A stretch of 64,000 bases of DNA from an uncultured Bacteroidia bacterium (GTDB taxonomy: Bacteria > Bacteroidota > Bacteroidia > Bacteroidales > Prolixibacteraceae), in NCBI GenBank assembly GCA_903904515.1, contig CAIVCR010000012.1, positions 30,873-94,872 on the forward strand. The letters run 5' to 3'. Shown here piece after piece: positions 1 through 8,945 of the stretch. How positions within the stretch are numbered: the stretch's first letter is position 1; every line of letters begins with the position of its first letter. The translations under genes and the position numbers were made by a program. The notes beneath the pieces are model-generated. The model saw nothing but the letters and a program-made list of their open reading frames with translations. It did no database searches and was not told where the DNA came from.

Positions 1-291
1 TGTAAATCCGGTGATGCCAAAGCTGAAAAAGAAAAAAATAAATGCTAAAATATAAAAAGCAAAAGAGGCCATCAATGTTCTGCGACGCCCGAGCGAGTCA
101 GCAAGAATGCCCCCAGGGATCTCGAGAATATTTTGGGTGATCATTTGAAATCCGATGAGCAGCCCGATTTGGGTATAGTTCAGACCAGCATCCAGCAAAA
201 ACAGGATTAAAAATGGTTCGAAAAAGATGAGATTTTTCAAAAAGCCATACGCACAAAACTTCCTGAACTGGCTATCCCGGGCAAAGGTCAT
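1..291 (-). CDS. MFS transporter, N-terminal part (runs off the window)
   Basis: The first 97 codons of a major facilitator superfamily permease are visible, reading leftward off the window edge. The ATG is at 291. Three hydrophobic segments are apparent, and the loop after the second carries the MFS motif A pattern (GGILADSLGRRR, about residues 63-74), which is diagnostic for the superfamily. It starts 17 bp after the stop of the GH97 gene on the same strand, so the two are probably co-transcribed and the permease may import the sugar released by that enzyme. The substrate is inferred from context only; the C-terminal half is not in the window. Confidence 0.85.
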   Translation of the reverse strand, partial: MTFARDSQFRKFCAYGFLKNLIFFEPFLILFLLDAGLNYTQIGLLIGFQMITQNILEIPGGILADSLGRRRTLMASFAFYILAFIFFFFSFGITGFT

Positions 292-308
292 TTTTCAAAC
301 AAATTAGA

Positions 309-2270
309 TTATTGAACGGTAACTCTTGCGACCCAGCCTCCATTATCAACCATTTTCACCTTTAAAAGATCACCCTGTTGGACTGTCTGAGTTGAAATCT
401 TAAGATTCTTAGGGGAGCTGTTGGCATCTTCGGCGTCAGCCCAACTGGAGAGAGACGAAACTCCCGGAGCGATGAAATCCAGTTTAATCGTAACCTCCTT
501 CATCTTGCTGTTATTCATAATCCCGATAAACCACTCATTTCCTGAACGCTTTGCAATAGCGACATAATCTCCGGGATAACCGGAAATAAAATGGATATCA
601 TCCCAGGTTGTTGGAACGATCCGGAGAAAATCGGAGCCCTGCTGATTCAGAATATGATCAGGGTGATCGCACACAACAGTAAGCGGGCTTTCGTAGATCA
701 CAAACTTAGAAAGTTCAGCTGCACGGGTATTCCATACCATCGTAGGAGTCTGATTCTTGTATTGTGCCTTTGTTACATTCAGAAAACCACCCGGAGTATA
801 ATCCATCTGTCCGGCAAGCATTCGTGTAAAGGCAAGTTTAACATTGTGCTCGGGTGACATCTTATCTGAGAACTTGTAATATTCGTTCCCCATCACCCCT
901 TCACGTGTGATCATGTTTGGATAGGTACGGATGATCCCATCAGGTTTGTAAGCCCCATGAAAATCCACCATCAAATGGTTTTCGGCTGCACATTTAATGA
1001 TGTCGTGATACCAGTTAACCATATCCTGGTCATCACGATCCATAAAATCGATCTTGATTCCGGCAATACCCCACTTTTCATAGAGGGGGAAAGCCTTTTT
1101 GTAGGCTGAATTTCGGTTCACATCACTGTTATAAAGCCAAAGGATAATTTTTACGTTTTTTGATTTTGCGTAACGAATAATTTCAGGCATATCAATCTGT
1201 GGGGCAGATTTGGTGATATCAGCTTCAGGGACCGCATATTTCCCATACCATTGCCAGTCGACTAACATATAGGGCCATCCCATTTGAGAAGCAAAATCGA
1301 TATATTGCTTGATTACAGGTATTTCCATTGCAACTTCCCCACTCCACCAATGATCCCAGGCGCTAATCCCAGGTTTGATCCAGGAAGGATCGGCTAAGGC
1401 ACACGGGGCATTCAGATTCTGTACGATCTCCGATTCAATAAGTTTTCCCGGGGAATCGCCAATCATAATCACCCGCCACGGGGTGCAGACCTCATCATCA
1501 AAGCGCGCTTTTACACCCGTAACCAATTCGCCGGGGAGCGGTGCCAGCTTTGTTGTCAATGCATTCCCCACCCCAGTAGTTCCGATATAAAAGGCAGGAT
1601 AATTATCGATATTGGCTTCGGTAATGGCTACCCAGCACTGATTCCCGTAATCCATCAGAAAAGGCAAGCCGGCAATTGTTTTATCAGAAATATAGCTTAT
1701 GGTTCGCTCAAAGAATTCGGACTCCTGGGAAGAGGAATACTTCCCATACTCGACAACCCAGGCCTTAGGATTCCCTGGGATATTAAAAGTGGTGAGCTCT
1801 TTGGTAATCTGGCGATGACCATTCTTCTCACTGCGAAATAGTTTTGTCCGAAAGGCAACCCCATCATTATAAGCACGAAAGGTGAGTTCCATCTGACGCA
1901 TCAAACCCGATTTTTCTTTAACCATCAACTGCAGTTCATTACAGTTATCCACTACTTCAGCATGTTTCGATTTCACCACAGGCTTCCAGGTTTCATTGAT
2001 TAGTTGTTCATGACTTTCAATTACAGCAAATCCGAAACGCATTGCGGGTTCATTCTTAAATTCGAAACCAAGGGTGGATTCCATAATTATAACTTTCCCA
2101 TTGAAATTAACCGAATACCCTAAGCTGGCAGAATTGTTAATTTTCACCTCAATTTCATGATCCGGTGAATTCAGGTGATAATTCTGGGAATAGGATAAAA
2201 AGGAAACAAAAAGAAAAAGGAGGGTTAGTTTGAAACCAGTGAAATATGTGGGTTTAGAATTAGTTATCAT
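309..2270 (-). CDS. Glycoside hydrolase family 97 (alpha-glucosidase/alpha-galactosidase type)
   Basis: A GH97 enzyme of about 653 residues that removes alpha-linked sugars, probably in the periplasm. An N-terminal signal sequence (LTLLFLFVSFLSYSQ) is followed by the N-terminal beta-sandwich, the (beta/alpha)8 barrel (AWDHWWSGEV, then WPYMLVDWQWYGKY) and a C-terminal beta domain. The barrel has GIKIDFMDRDDQ with an Asp at about residue 408. In retaining GH97 members (BT1871 type) the nucleophilic Asp lies on this strand, whereas the inverting SusB type uses Glu bases, so a retaining alpha-galactosidase-like mechanism is the better guess. The start was set at the ATG at 2270 because it puts the signal peptide near the N-terminus; a longer frame to 2360 runs through a 10-bp-period AT-rich array. 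The MFS gene follows 17 bp downstream. Confidence 0.9.
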   Translation of the reverse strand: MITNSKPTYFTGFKLTLLFLFVSFLSYSQNYHLNSPDHEIEVKINNSASLGYSVNFNGKVIIMESTLGFEFKNEPAMRFGFAVIESHEQLINETWKPVVKSKHAEVVDNCNELQLMVKEKSGLMRQMELTFRAYNDGVAFRTKLFRSEKNGHRQITKELTTFNIPGNPKAWVVEYGKYSSSQESEFFERTISYISDKTIAGLPFLMDYGNQCWVAITEANIDNYPAFYIGTTGVGNALTTKLAPLPGELVTGVKARFDDEVCTPWRVIMIGDSPGKLIESEIVQNLNAPCALADPSWIKPGISAWDHWWSGEVAMEIPVIKQYIDFASQMGWPYMLVDWQWYGKYAVPEADITKSAPQIDMPEIIRYAKSKNVKIILWLYNSDVNRNSAYKKAFPLYEKWGIAGIKIDFMDRDDQDMVNWYHDIIKCAAENHLMVDFHGAYKPDGIIRTYPNMITREGVMGNEYYKFSDKMSPEHNVKLAFTRMLAGQMDYTPGGFLNVTKAQYKNQTPTMVWNTRAAELSKFVIYESPLTVVCDHPDHILNQQGSDFLRIVPTTWDDIHFISGYPGDYVAIAKRSGNEWFIGIMNNSKMKEVTIKLDFIAPGVSSLSSWADAEDANSSPKNLKISTQTVQQGDLLKVKMVDNGGWVARVTVQ

Positions 2271-2274
2271 ATTT

Positions 2275-2335
2275 TGAGATAATTTTGAAATAACTGGAAA
2301 TAAATAGAAATAGGTTGAAATTGAATACGTTGATA
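2275..2335. repeat. AT-rich array with 10-bp period upstream of the GH97 gene
   Basis: Read on the plus strand, the motif (N)6GAAA recurs every 10 bases four times (TTTTGAAA, TAACTGGAAA, TAAATAGAAA, TAGGTTGAAA). On the minus strand this is a TTTC-phased array ending about 5 bp before the GH97 ATG. Related arrays lie at 29674-29711 and 31597-31654. Confidence 0.6.
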
Positions 2336-2421
2336 TAATGCGGAATAAGCAGAGGTTCAAGCCTTAAAGAGAATTCTTAATTTTTTCATTTTTCATTCTT
2401 AATTACTTTGATATTTTGCAG

Positions 2422-3933
2422 TTAAAGGTACAAATCTCTCTTCCCTCCCAATATTTCGCTGTACTCACTCCGGAATTTCTGAAGCAGATGGGGTTTATTT
2501 TTGAAGTAATTCATCGATTCAATTTCTCCGATCTCTTTCATGATTAACGATTCACCAATCTGTCGCGTTACGTCAGAGGCGTAGTCGCTCAGATATTCGC
2601 GAAAAGTGAGAACAGCATTGAGTTTGCAAAACTTACCTTCATCACAGTGACTTAGCATCCCCATTATGGTTTCGCCGGTCCGTCCGCACCGGTAACCAGC
2701 CGTGCAAAAAGAGGCGATAAACCCCATTTTAGCCACCTCCTGGATAACCTCATCCAGGTCGCGCGGATCACCGATGGTAAACTGCTTTTTATCGATATCA
2801 CTCTCCGTTTTCTGATCGCTGTACGCCCCAATTCCAATACGGGTTGATGCATCGGTTTGGGTACATCCAAGCTGAAGAACCTCTTTTTTAATCTCTGGTT
2901 TCTCTCGTGCCGTAACAATCATACCGGCGGTGGGGACAGAAAGCCTTAAGACAGCAACCAACTTTTTAAAATCTGCATCTGAAACATGCCAGGGCGAATT
3001 TGAGGACAAGGTGGAACCCGAAGCTGGAGTCATACGTGGAAACGACAGGGTGTGTGGACCAACTCCAAATTGCCTTTCAAGATCGAGCGTATGGTATAGC
3101 AAACCCATCACTTCAAACCGCCAGTCATATAAACCAAAAAGAGCTCCAATTGCAACATCGTCAAGACCAGCATCCATGGCACGATGAAGAGCATATAACC
3201 GCCATTGGTAATCCCCCTTTAACGTATTCAAAGGGTGCACTTCATGATAGGTCTGATGATGGTAGGTCTCCTGAAAAACCTGATAGGTGCCGATACCTGA
3301 CTCTTTAAGTATTTTTAATTTGGCAATTTCCATTGGTGCGGCATTAATATTGACTCGCCGAATAGAAGTGGGACGCCCTGACTGGGCAGCGATCTCTTCA
3401 ACGCTATAAACAGCCTTTACTGCCGAAGCCATGTAATCGACATCCGAATGCTGATGCTCTCCAAAAACCAGAATAAGCCGCTTATGACCCTCCCTTAAAA
3501 CTGAAGAAGTTTCGCGTTTTATCTCATCCATCGAAAGAATACGCCTTGTCTCCAGCGCATTAGCCTCACGAAATCCGCAGTAGGCACAATTATTTACACA
3601 AAGATTCGAACAGTAGAGCGGCGCAAAAAATACAATACGGTTGTCATAAACCTTTTTCTTCACTTCAAGAGCCGTTTCAAAGATCTCCTCCCACATCTCC
3701 ACAGAAGTCACATTGAGTAATAAAGCCGTTTCGTCAGGTGTTAGTGTTTTAATATCCAGAGATTTCTGAAGAATATCCCTGATTTGTTGGGGAGAAGGAT
3801 CCACATTTTTTGCAAGCCTGTAAGAAATATCAGCTTCATTGATAAAATCCTTTCCATCAATAAGGTACTTATCAATCTCTTTACGGACAATGACATTTTT
3901 AACCCAATTACCGGTAGCAATTTCCTTATTCAT
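2422..3933 (-). CDS. hydG: HydG-like radical SAM tyrosine lyase with altered C-terminal cluster motif
   Basis: It resembles HydG, the radical SAM enzyme that cleaves tyrosine to CO and cyanide for the [FeFe]-hydrogenase H-cluster. About 503 residues is the usual HydG length. The SAM cluster motif CVNNCAYC is intact. The region around GVGPHTLSFPR, which I associate with dangler-iron binding, is also present. The C-terminal auxiliary cluster motif, normally CX2CX22C, reads C410-T-A-G413-Y-R-C416 with C436 at the usual distance, so the second cysteine is glycine and a new Cys lies three residues later. No hydE, hydF or hydrogenase gene is in the window. The ATG at 3933 is preferred because a -7 element lies at 3954-3961; the frame can be opened nine bases earlier with TTG. 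It could be an authentic HydG or a diverged paralogue. Confidence 0.82.
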   Translation of the reverse strand: MNKEIATGNWVKNVIVRKEIDKYLIDGKDFINEADISYRLAKNVDPSPQQIRDILQKSLDIKTLTPDETALLLNVTSVEMWEEIFETALEVKKKVYDNRIVFFAPLYCSNLCVNNCAYCGFREANALETRRILSMDEIKRETSSVLREGHKRLILVFGEHQHSDVDYMASAVKAVYSVEEIAAQSGRPTSIRRVNINAAPMEIAKLKILKESGIGTYQVFQETYHHQTYHEVHPLNTLKGDYQWRLYALHRAMDAGLDDVAIGALFGLYDWRFEVMGLLYHTLDLERQFGVGPHTLSFPRMTPASGSTLSSNSPWHVSDADFKKLVAVLRLSVPTAGMIVTAREKPEIKKEVLQLGCTQTDASTRIGIGAYSDQKTESDIDKKQFTIGDPRDLDEVIQEVAKMGFIASFCTAGYRCGRTGETIMGMLSHCDEGKFCKLNAVLTFREYLSDYASDVTRQIGESLIMKEIGEIESMNYFKNKPHLLQKFRSEYSEILGGKRDLYL

Positions 3934-3953
3934 CGATCCCAATTCGTTTACTA

Positions 3954-3961
3954 CAAATATA
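3954..3961 (-). promoter_or_regulatory. -7 element TATATTTG for the HydG-like gene
   Basis: A perfect match to Bacteroidota TAnnTTTG on the minus strand, about 20 bp upstream of the ATG at 3933. It supports that start over the in-frame TTG at 3942, which would leave almost no leader. No clear -33 TTTG is seen. Confidence 0.5.
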
Positions 3962-4135
3962 GTTAAATCGAAAGCTTATTATTCCTGATTAACCTCATTT
4001 AAGGGATGAATGAAAAATAATAAATATTAAATGTCCTTTTTGTACTTTCAACCCTGATTTAAATCCTGTAATCCTTCATTTCCTGTCAGGGATAATAAGG
4101 TTATAAATATTTGTTTACCAATTAATTTAAGTTCA

Positions 4136-4786
4136 GTGAATACAAAAAAACTGATTGATGATGCGGAGCTATTTGTTAAAAACATTCTTGGAAGCGATGG
4201 ATCCGGACATGACTGGTGGCATATCCATCGCGTCAGAACAACTGCCCTCTTAATAGCAAAGGCTGAAGGCGCTGATCTTTTTATCGTTGAACTGGCAGCA
4301 CTGCTTCATGATATCGATGACTGGAAACTTGTAGGGAAGAATATCACAGAATCGAATGCGAAACGATGGCTATCTCAGAATGGCGTTGATCCCGGGATCA
4401 CTGAAAAAATTTGTGCAATCATTGACGGGGTAAGTTATAAAGGGGCGAATGTGAATACTGCGACTAATGATCCGGAATGTAAGGTGGTACAAGATGCCGA
4501 CAGGCTTGATGCGATAGGTGCAATTGGAATCGCGCGGACTTTCGCTTATGGGGGTAATCGTGGACGCGGAATTTATGATCCGGCCATTGCTCCGGTGATG
4601 CACGACAATTTTGCCGAATATCAAAACAGTAATGCCCCAACAATAAACCACTTCTACGAAAAGCTACTTCTCCTAAAGGATCAGATGCAAACACCAACTG
4701 GTCGGGTCATGGCTAAACAGCGACACGATTTTATGCTCCGGTTTCTGGATCAGTTTTTCGCCGAATGGGATGGGCGCAATTCCTGA
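4136..4786 (+). CDS. HD-domain phosphohydrolase
   Basis: A cytoplasmic HD-superfamily hydrolase of 216 residues, of the YedJ type. The metal-binding residues are visible: GHDWWHIHRV near residue 24, the HD doublet in LAALLHDIDDW near residue 61, and a later Asp in VVQDADRLDAIGAIG near residue 120. GARTFAYGG-like and C-terminal helices follow the usual layout. The substrate is not evident; relatives act on nucleotides or other phosphate esters. Translation starts at GTG (4136), with no better ATG. It stands alone, divergent from the HydG-like gene. Confidence 0.85.
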   Translation: MNTKKLIDDAELFVKNILGSDGSGHDWWHIHRVRTTALLIAKAEGADLFIVELAALLHDIDDWKLVGKNITESNAKRWLSQNGVDPGITEKICAIIDGVSYKGANVNTATNDPECKVVQDADRLDAIGAIGIARTFAYGGNRGRGIYDPAIAPVMHDNFAEYQNSNAPTINHFYEKLLLLKDQMQTPTGRVMAKQRHDFMLRFLDQFFAEWDGRNS

Positions 4787-4828
4787 AAGAATTATCCTTA
4801 AAAATTTCAGTTTAGTTAAATTATTATG

Positions 4829-4836
4829 TAACTTTG
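4829..4836 (+). promoter_or_regulatory. -7 element TAACTTTG
   Basis: A perfect TAnnTTTG match 106 bp upstream of the sugar-binding lipoprotein gene at 4942, in otherwise empty intergenic DNA. It implies a leader of roughly 100 bases. Confidence 0.45.
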
Positions 4837-4941
4837 AGAGATTACTTAACATCTTATCTCCTATTCCCGATCTGCTTCCGGCTGTTATAGCTTAATTGAT
4901 TTTATTAGTGCTGTAATTCATAATCTAAAATCTGATTTCTG

Positions 4942-5913
4942 ATGAAAACAACGATTTTTTCGTTATTCCTTCTGGCAGGACTAATTCTTGCCGGATGTGC
5001 TCCCAAGCACCCCAAAATCGGCCTGCTCCTCCATAGTTATGATGCTCCACGCTGGCAAAACGACCAACGGTATTTTATGGAAGCGGTAAAGCAATTGGAT
5101 GGAATTCCATTGGTTGAAGTTGCCAATAATGATGCAAAAAAACAATTAGCTCAGGCCAAAGACCTGATCCGAAAAGGGGCCATGGTTCTTGTTGTAATCC
5201 CTGTTGATCAGGCTACAGCATCCCAAATTGTTACGCTTGCTCACAAAAAAGAGATCCGTGTAATAGCCTATGACCGGCTTATCACTAATTGCAGGCTTGA
5301 CTATTATGTATCGACAGACAATGTCAGAGTGGGAGAAATCCAGGCCCAATACCTTACAAAAATCAAACCCAAAGGCAATTATGCCTTAATTGGTGGTCCC
5401 CCAAACGACAACAACAGCAGAATGCTCTATATCGGGCAGATGAATATTTTACAACCTTTCGTGGAACGGGAGGAGATTAATGTAGTATTCCGTCAGTTTG
5501 CAAATTTCTGGACTCCTGAAGAGGGATACAGATTGGCCAAGGCTTGTCTGGACAGCACCAAAAACAAGTTGGATGCCATCATTTGCGCAAATGATGCAAT
5601 GGCTATGGGAGCCATTAAAGCCCTGAAAGAAAAAGGCTTACTGAAACAAGTTTCCGTAGCAGGCCAGGATGCCGATATGGCGAATATTCAGGAAATCATG
5701 AAAGGGAATCAATCCGTAACCGTATTTAAACGGATTAAAACGATGGCTTCAACAGCTGCTGAAATTGCGATACACATCGCCAAAGGGGAACCAGTGGACC
5801 CGTATCTTTCCACAATAAGCAATGGAGAGCGACTGGTCCCATCCTATCTTGTTGATGCTGTTGCAGTCAATGAAGGGAATGTAGAGATGACCGTAATTGC
5901 GGAAGGAAACTAA
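4942..5913 (+). CDS. Periplasmic sugar-binding lipoprotein (type 1 periplasmic-binding fold)
   Basis: A ribose/xylose-type substrate-binding protein of the Peripla_BP_4 family, 323 residues. The signal peptide ends in lipobox LAGC (Cys at about residue 19), so it is membrane-anchored on the periplasmic side. Family landmarks are KIGLLLHSYDAPRW at the first strand, GAMVLVVIPVDQ, VIAYDRLITN, and CANDAMAMGAIKALKEKG in the second lobe. The layout matches xylose-binding XylF. No ABC permease or ATPase gene is adjacent, so it is an orphan: either its transporter lies elsewhere or it feeds a sensor. It converges on the DUF3109 gene 16 bp away. Confidence 0.85.
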   Translation: MKTTIFSLFLLAGLILAGCAPKHPKIGLLLHSYDAPRWQNDQRYFMEAVKQLDGIPLVEVANNDAKKQLAQAKDLIRKGAMVLVVIPVDQATASQIVTLAHKKEIRVIAYDRLITNCRLDYYVSTDNVRVGEIQAQYLTKIKPKGNYALIGGPPNDNNSRMLYIGQMNILQPFVEREEINVVFRQFANFWTPEEGYRLAKACLDSTKNKLDAIICANDAMAMGAIKALKEKGLLKQVSVAGQDADMANIQEIMKGNQSVTVFKRIKTMASTAAEIAIHIAKGEPVDPYLSTISNGERLVPSYLVDAVAVNEGNVEMTVIAEGN

Positions 5914-5924
5914 ATCTCCTTCCG
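5900..5924. other. Hairpin between convergent genes
   Basis: A 7-bp perfect stem (CGGAAGG/CCTTCCG, 11-base loop) spans the stop codon of the sugar-binding gene and the end of the convergent DUF3109 gene. It may help end transcription from both sides, but neither strand has a T-run. Confidence 0.35.
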
Positions 5925-5929
5925 ATTAA

Positions 5930-6505
5930 TCATAACTCCTGCGGCAGATTTTTTGCAGCATAAGTGAGTTCTTCATACCATTGGGAGCCATACGTCCTGA
6001 CGAGTGGCTCCTCGAGGTACTTCCACAAGGGCATACCCTGACTTTTACCACAAATTCGTCCTGGCTTGCAAATATCAAGCTGCTGGTAATTTACGGCATC
6101 AAACCGTTTATAGGAGGTGATCCGGATTGGAAAGAGATGGCATGAAACAGGTTTCCGGAAGGCACTTTTTTTCTCAAAGTAAGCACGTTCTATGGCGCAC
6201 TTCGTAATACCTCTTTCATCCACAAAGGTGAAGGCACATTCACTGTTATTCACAAGTGGGGTGACCAGATCTCCATCAGAATCAGTAACCGAGAATCCTT
6301 GTTTTTTGATTTCAGCTTTATTATGATCCGAAAGATACTCCTCAAAAACAGGGTATAACGACTCAATAAGCTGTGCCTCCTCAGGAGTAACAGGTGCGCC
6401 GCTGTCTCCAGCGACGCAACAGGCACCCTTACATTTTACAATATCACAACAAAATTCTTTCTGGATTACATCCAAACTAACAATAGCTTTTCCTATTTGC
6501 AGCAT
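5930..6505 (-). CDS. DUF3109 family Cys-rich protein
   Basis: A 191-residue protein matching the DUF3109 family common in Bacteroidota. The N-terminus has the family's cysteine cluster (FCCDIVKCKGACC, Cys at 19, 20, 25, 29 and 30), followed by GDSGAPVTPEEAQ, with more Cys at NSECAFTF, KCAIERAYF, VSCHLFPIR, DICKPGRICG. The spacing suggests a zinc or Fe-S site, as in the related YkgJ-type proteins; the function is unknown. It starts one base after the stop of gpmI and so is almost certainly in an operon with it. Confidence 0.85.
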   Translation of the reverse strand: MLQIGKAIVSLDVIQKEFCCDIVKCKGACCVAGDSGAPVTPEEAQLIESLYPVFEEYLSDHNKAEIKKQGFSVTDSDGDLVTPLVNNSECAFTFVDERGITKCAIERAYFEKKSAFRKPVSCHLFPIRITSYKRFDAVNYQQLDICKPGRICGKSQGMPLWKYLEEPLVRTYGSQWYEELTYAAKNLPQEL

Positions 6506-6506
6506 C

Positions 6507-8039
6507 TTACTTCTCTATCAGCACTTTTCCGGTCATATCCGATGGAATTGCAATCCCCATGATGTTAAGCAATGTTGGAGCTACATCGGCTAGGATTCCA
6601 TTGGTTACTTTGGCATTAGCCTGATCAGTAACCCAAATAAATGGCACCGGATTAAGGGAGTGAGCCGTATTTTCACTGCCATCGGCATTCACAGCAAAAT
6701 CGGCATTCCCATGATCTGCAATGATAACCACATCATAATTATTCGCGCGGGCTGCAGTAACAACCTCATTTACACATTGATCTATCGACTTAACGGCAGT
6801 CTGAATTGCGGTGTATACCCCCGTATGACCAACCATGTCTCCATTGGCAAAATTCAGACAGATAAAATCGGCACTTTTTGCGTTGATCTCAGCAATGATG
6901 GCTTCTTTAACCAGTGGCGCAGACATTTCAGGCTGAAGATCGTATGTCGCCACTTTGGGTGATGGGATCAATATCCGCTTTTCGCCGGGAAATTCTGTTT
7001 CGCGACCACCCGAGAAAAAGAATGTGACATGCGCATATTTCTCAGTTTCGGCAATTCGTATCTGATTAAGACCGGCCTTGGAGACCGTTTCACCCATCGT
7101 ATTCTGCACATTATCCTTATTGAAGATAACATTGATCCCCTTGAACGATGATTTATAATTGGTCATCGTGTACCATTGCAATGGAATAGTGTTCATCCCT
7201 TGCTCATGATGGTTCTCCTGGGTAAAGACAATTGTAAGTTCGCGTAAACGGTCTGTCCGGTAATTGAAACAAATAACAACATCTCCCTCCTTTATGGTTG
7301 CAAGCGGCTGATCATTATCATCGGTAAAGACGATGGGGTTAATAAACTCATCTGTAATCCCCTGGTCGTAAGACTCCTGAATTGATGCGAGCACATTTTT
7401 GCTCTTCTTCCCTTCGCCTTTGGTCAGCAAGTCATAAGCCAGTTTAATCCGGTTCCAGTTCGTATCGCGATCCATACCATAATAACGACCAATCAAGGAA
7501 GCAAATTTGGCATTTGTCCCTTTCAGACCTTCCAGATCCTCTTTGACAAAATCGTAAGCCGAACGGGGATCTGTATCACGTCCATCAGTAAGACCATGGA
7601 TAAAAATCTTGTCCAATCCATTCTCCGTAGCAATTTGGGCAAGGGCAATCATATGCAAACTTAGTGCATGAACCCCTCCAGGACCAATTAGACCGATCAG
7701 GTGTACCTGTTTGTTATTTTCCTTGGCATATTTATACGCTCTGAGAATTTGTGGATTGCTCCATAATGTCTTTTCCCTGATCGCTTTATTAATTTTCACA
7801 AGATCCTGGTAAAGGACCCTTCCTGCACCAATATTTAAATGTCCTACTTCTGAGTTCCCCATTTGACCATCCGGCAAACCCACATTCTCACCACTGGTAA
7901 GCAATTGACTATGTGGATATTTCTCGTACAACGAATCAATGAAAGGAGTTGGTGTAGAGTAGATTACATCAGAAGCTGTCTTGTCGCCGATTCCCCACCC
8001 ATCGAGGATCATCAGCATTGTTCTTTTAATATCTGCCAT
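6507..8039 (-). CDS. gpmI: 2,3-bisphosphoglycerate-independent phosphoglycerate mutase
   Basis: Cofactor-independent phosphoglycerate mutase, about 510 residues, interconverting 3- and 2-phosphoglycerate in glycolysis. Alkaline-phosphatase-superfamily metal motifs are intact: LMILDGWGIGD at the N-terminus, MGNSEVGHLNIGAGR with the phosphorylated Ser, HGLTDGRDTDP, NFANGDMVGHTG and IIADHGNADF at the C-terminus. The start is the ATG at 8039 (MADIKRTMLMI). The open frame continues upstream to 8183 but would then cover a -7 element at 8078-8085 and lacks family similarity. The DUF3109 gene follows one base after the stop. Confidence 0.97.
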   Translation of the reverse strand: MADIKRTMLMILDGWGIGDKTASDVIYSTPTPFIDSLYEKYPHSQLLTSGENVGLPDGQMGNSEVGHLNIGAGRVLYQDLVKINKAIREKTLWSNPQILRAYKYAKENNKQVHLIGLIGPGGVHALSLHMIALAQIATENGLDKIFIHGLTDGRDTDPRSAYDFVKEDLEGLKGTNAKFASLIGRYYGMDRDTNWNRIKLAYDLLTKGEGKKSKNVLASIQESYDQGITDEFINPIVFTDDNDQPLATIKEGDVVICFNYRTDRLRELTIVFTQENHHEQGMNTIPLQWYTMTNYKSSFKGINVIFNKDNVQNTMGETVSKAGLNQIRIAETEKYAHVTFFFSGGRETEFPGEKRILIPSPKVATYDLQPEMSAPLVKEAIIAEINAKSADFICLNFANGDMVGHTGVYTAIQTAVKSIDQCVNEVVTAARANNYDVVIIADHGNADFAVNADGSENTAHSLNPVPFIWVTDQANAKVTNGILADVAPTLLNIMGIAIPSDMTGKVLIEK

Positions 8040-8077
8040 ATTTATCTTGTTTTGAACTAACGGTTTAATAATGCAGG

Positions 8078-8085
8078 CAAAAATA
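8078..8085 (-). promoter_or_regulatory. -7 element TATTTTTG for gpmI
   Basis: TATTTTTG on the minus strand, about 39 bp upstream of the gpmI ATG, with a TTG some 16 bases further upstream as a weak -33 element. It helps fix the gpmI start at 8039. Confidence 0.5.
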
Positions 8086-8201
8086 GCCTTTTTAAGTACA
8101 ATGAAAAAATGTTTAATATAGTTGAAATCAGATTTAACGTTTTGATAGTAACAGTTGCAAAATCTGATTATACAATTGCACAAACAAGATTTTTGTTCAA
8201 T

Positions 8202-8239
8202 AAAAAAGGTGAAACCTTCGCAAAGATTTCACCTTTTTT
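8202..8239. terminator. Bidirectional intrinsic terminator
   Basis: A perfect 13-bp stem, AAAAAAGGTGAAA at 8202-8214 paired with TTTCACCTTTTTT at 8227-8239, with a 12-base loop. It has T-runs on both strands. On the minus strand it ends the DUF1573 transcript, whose stop is at 8256. Confidence 0.85.
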
Positions 8240-8255
8240 ATACTGAAGCACCTCC

Positions 8256-8750
8256 TTATTTCTTTGGAGCAGGTGCTGCAACCGGCACTGGTGCAGGAGC
8301 AGGAGGATTTGGATTCGGCAATACAGTTCCTTTAATCTGTAAAACAACAGGATTGGGATCAGCATTGGTTGTCACTGTTACCGTTTTGGTGAAAATTCCG
8401 GCAGTTGCGGCATTATAGGTAGCAGAAACCATAGCGCTTTTGCCGGGAAGAATCGGTTCCTGGGAATATTTCAGGTTGGTACAACCACATGAAGCCCTGG
8501 CTGAACTAATTATTAACGGCTCTTTACCAGCATTTGTCAATGAGAACTCAGCTGTTTTAGGAACACCAAATGCAATACTTCCAAAGTCATTGACCATTTT
8601 ATCCCATTTCGCAACAGGAGCATTGGGATTGACCGGAACAGCAGCTGTGGCCGGAGCAGTGGCTGTAGCCGGTGCCGCCGGATTTGTTTGAGCATTAATT
8701 TGTATGGCTGCAAACAACGGGAGAACTAACAAAAGAATTAATTTTTTCAT
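8256..8750 (-). CDS. DUF1573 (ASH-like) exported protein
   Basis: A 164-residue exported protein. A signal peptide (MKKLILLLVLPLFAAIQINAQ) is followed by a low-complexity Ala/Pro/Thr linker (residues 21-45), then a DUF1573 Ig-like domain with its hallmark (DFGSIAFGVPKTAEFSLTN, then ISSARASCGCTNLKYS), and a Pro/Ala-rich tail ending APAPKK. The domain is very common in Bacteroidota cell-envelope proteins; its function is not established. The start at 8750 puts the signal peptide first; the open frame extends to 8891 through unlikely sequence. A strong terminator follows. Confidence 0.9.
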   Translation of the reverse strand: MKKLILLLVLPLFAAIQINAQTNPAAPATATAPATAAVPVNPNAPVAKWDKMVNDFGSIAFGVPKTAEFSLTNAGKEPLIISSARASCGCTNLKYSQEPILPGKSAMVSATYNAATAGIFTKTVTVTTNADPNPVVLQIKGTVLPNPNPPAPAPVPVAAPAPKK

Positions 8751-8945
8751 CTTAACTTGATATTGATTATTATACATTGCAAATATGTGATATTTTTTAC
8801 GTATTCGTACCTTAAAATCATTAAAACAAACCAAAACAAGTGTGAAAAATTCTAAAACAGCAAATAAACTAAAATCAAACTTCGTAATCACTTGATATAC
8901 TACACTATAAAAATAAATACCATTTAATTTGAGAATTGAATAATT

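Noticed and set aside
2271..2360. Longer N-terminus for the GH97 protein
   Set aside because: The extra 30 residues come from the 10-bp AT-rich array and would push the signal peptide inward.
8040..8183. Longer N-terminus for GpmI
   Set aside because: It covers the TATTTTTG promoter element and has no similarity to GpmI, whose conserved start is at 8039.
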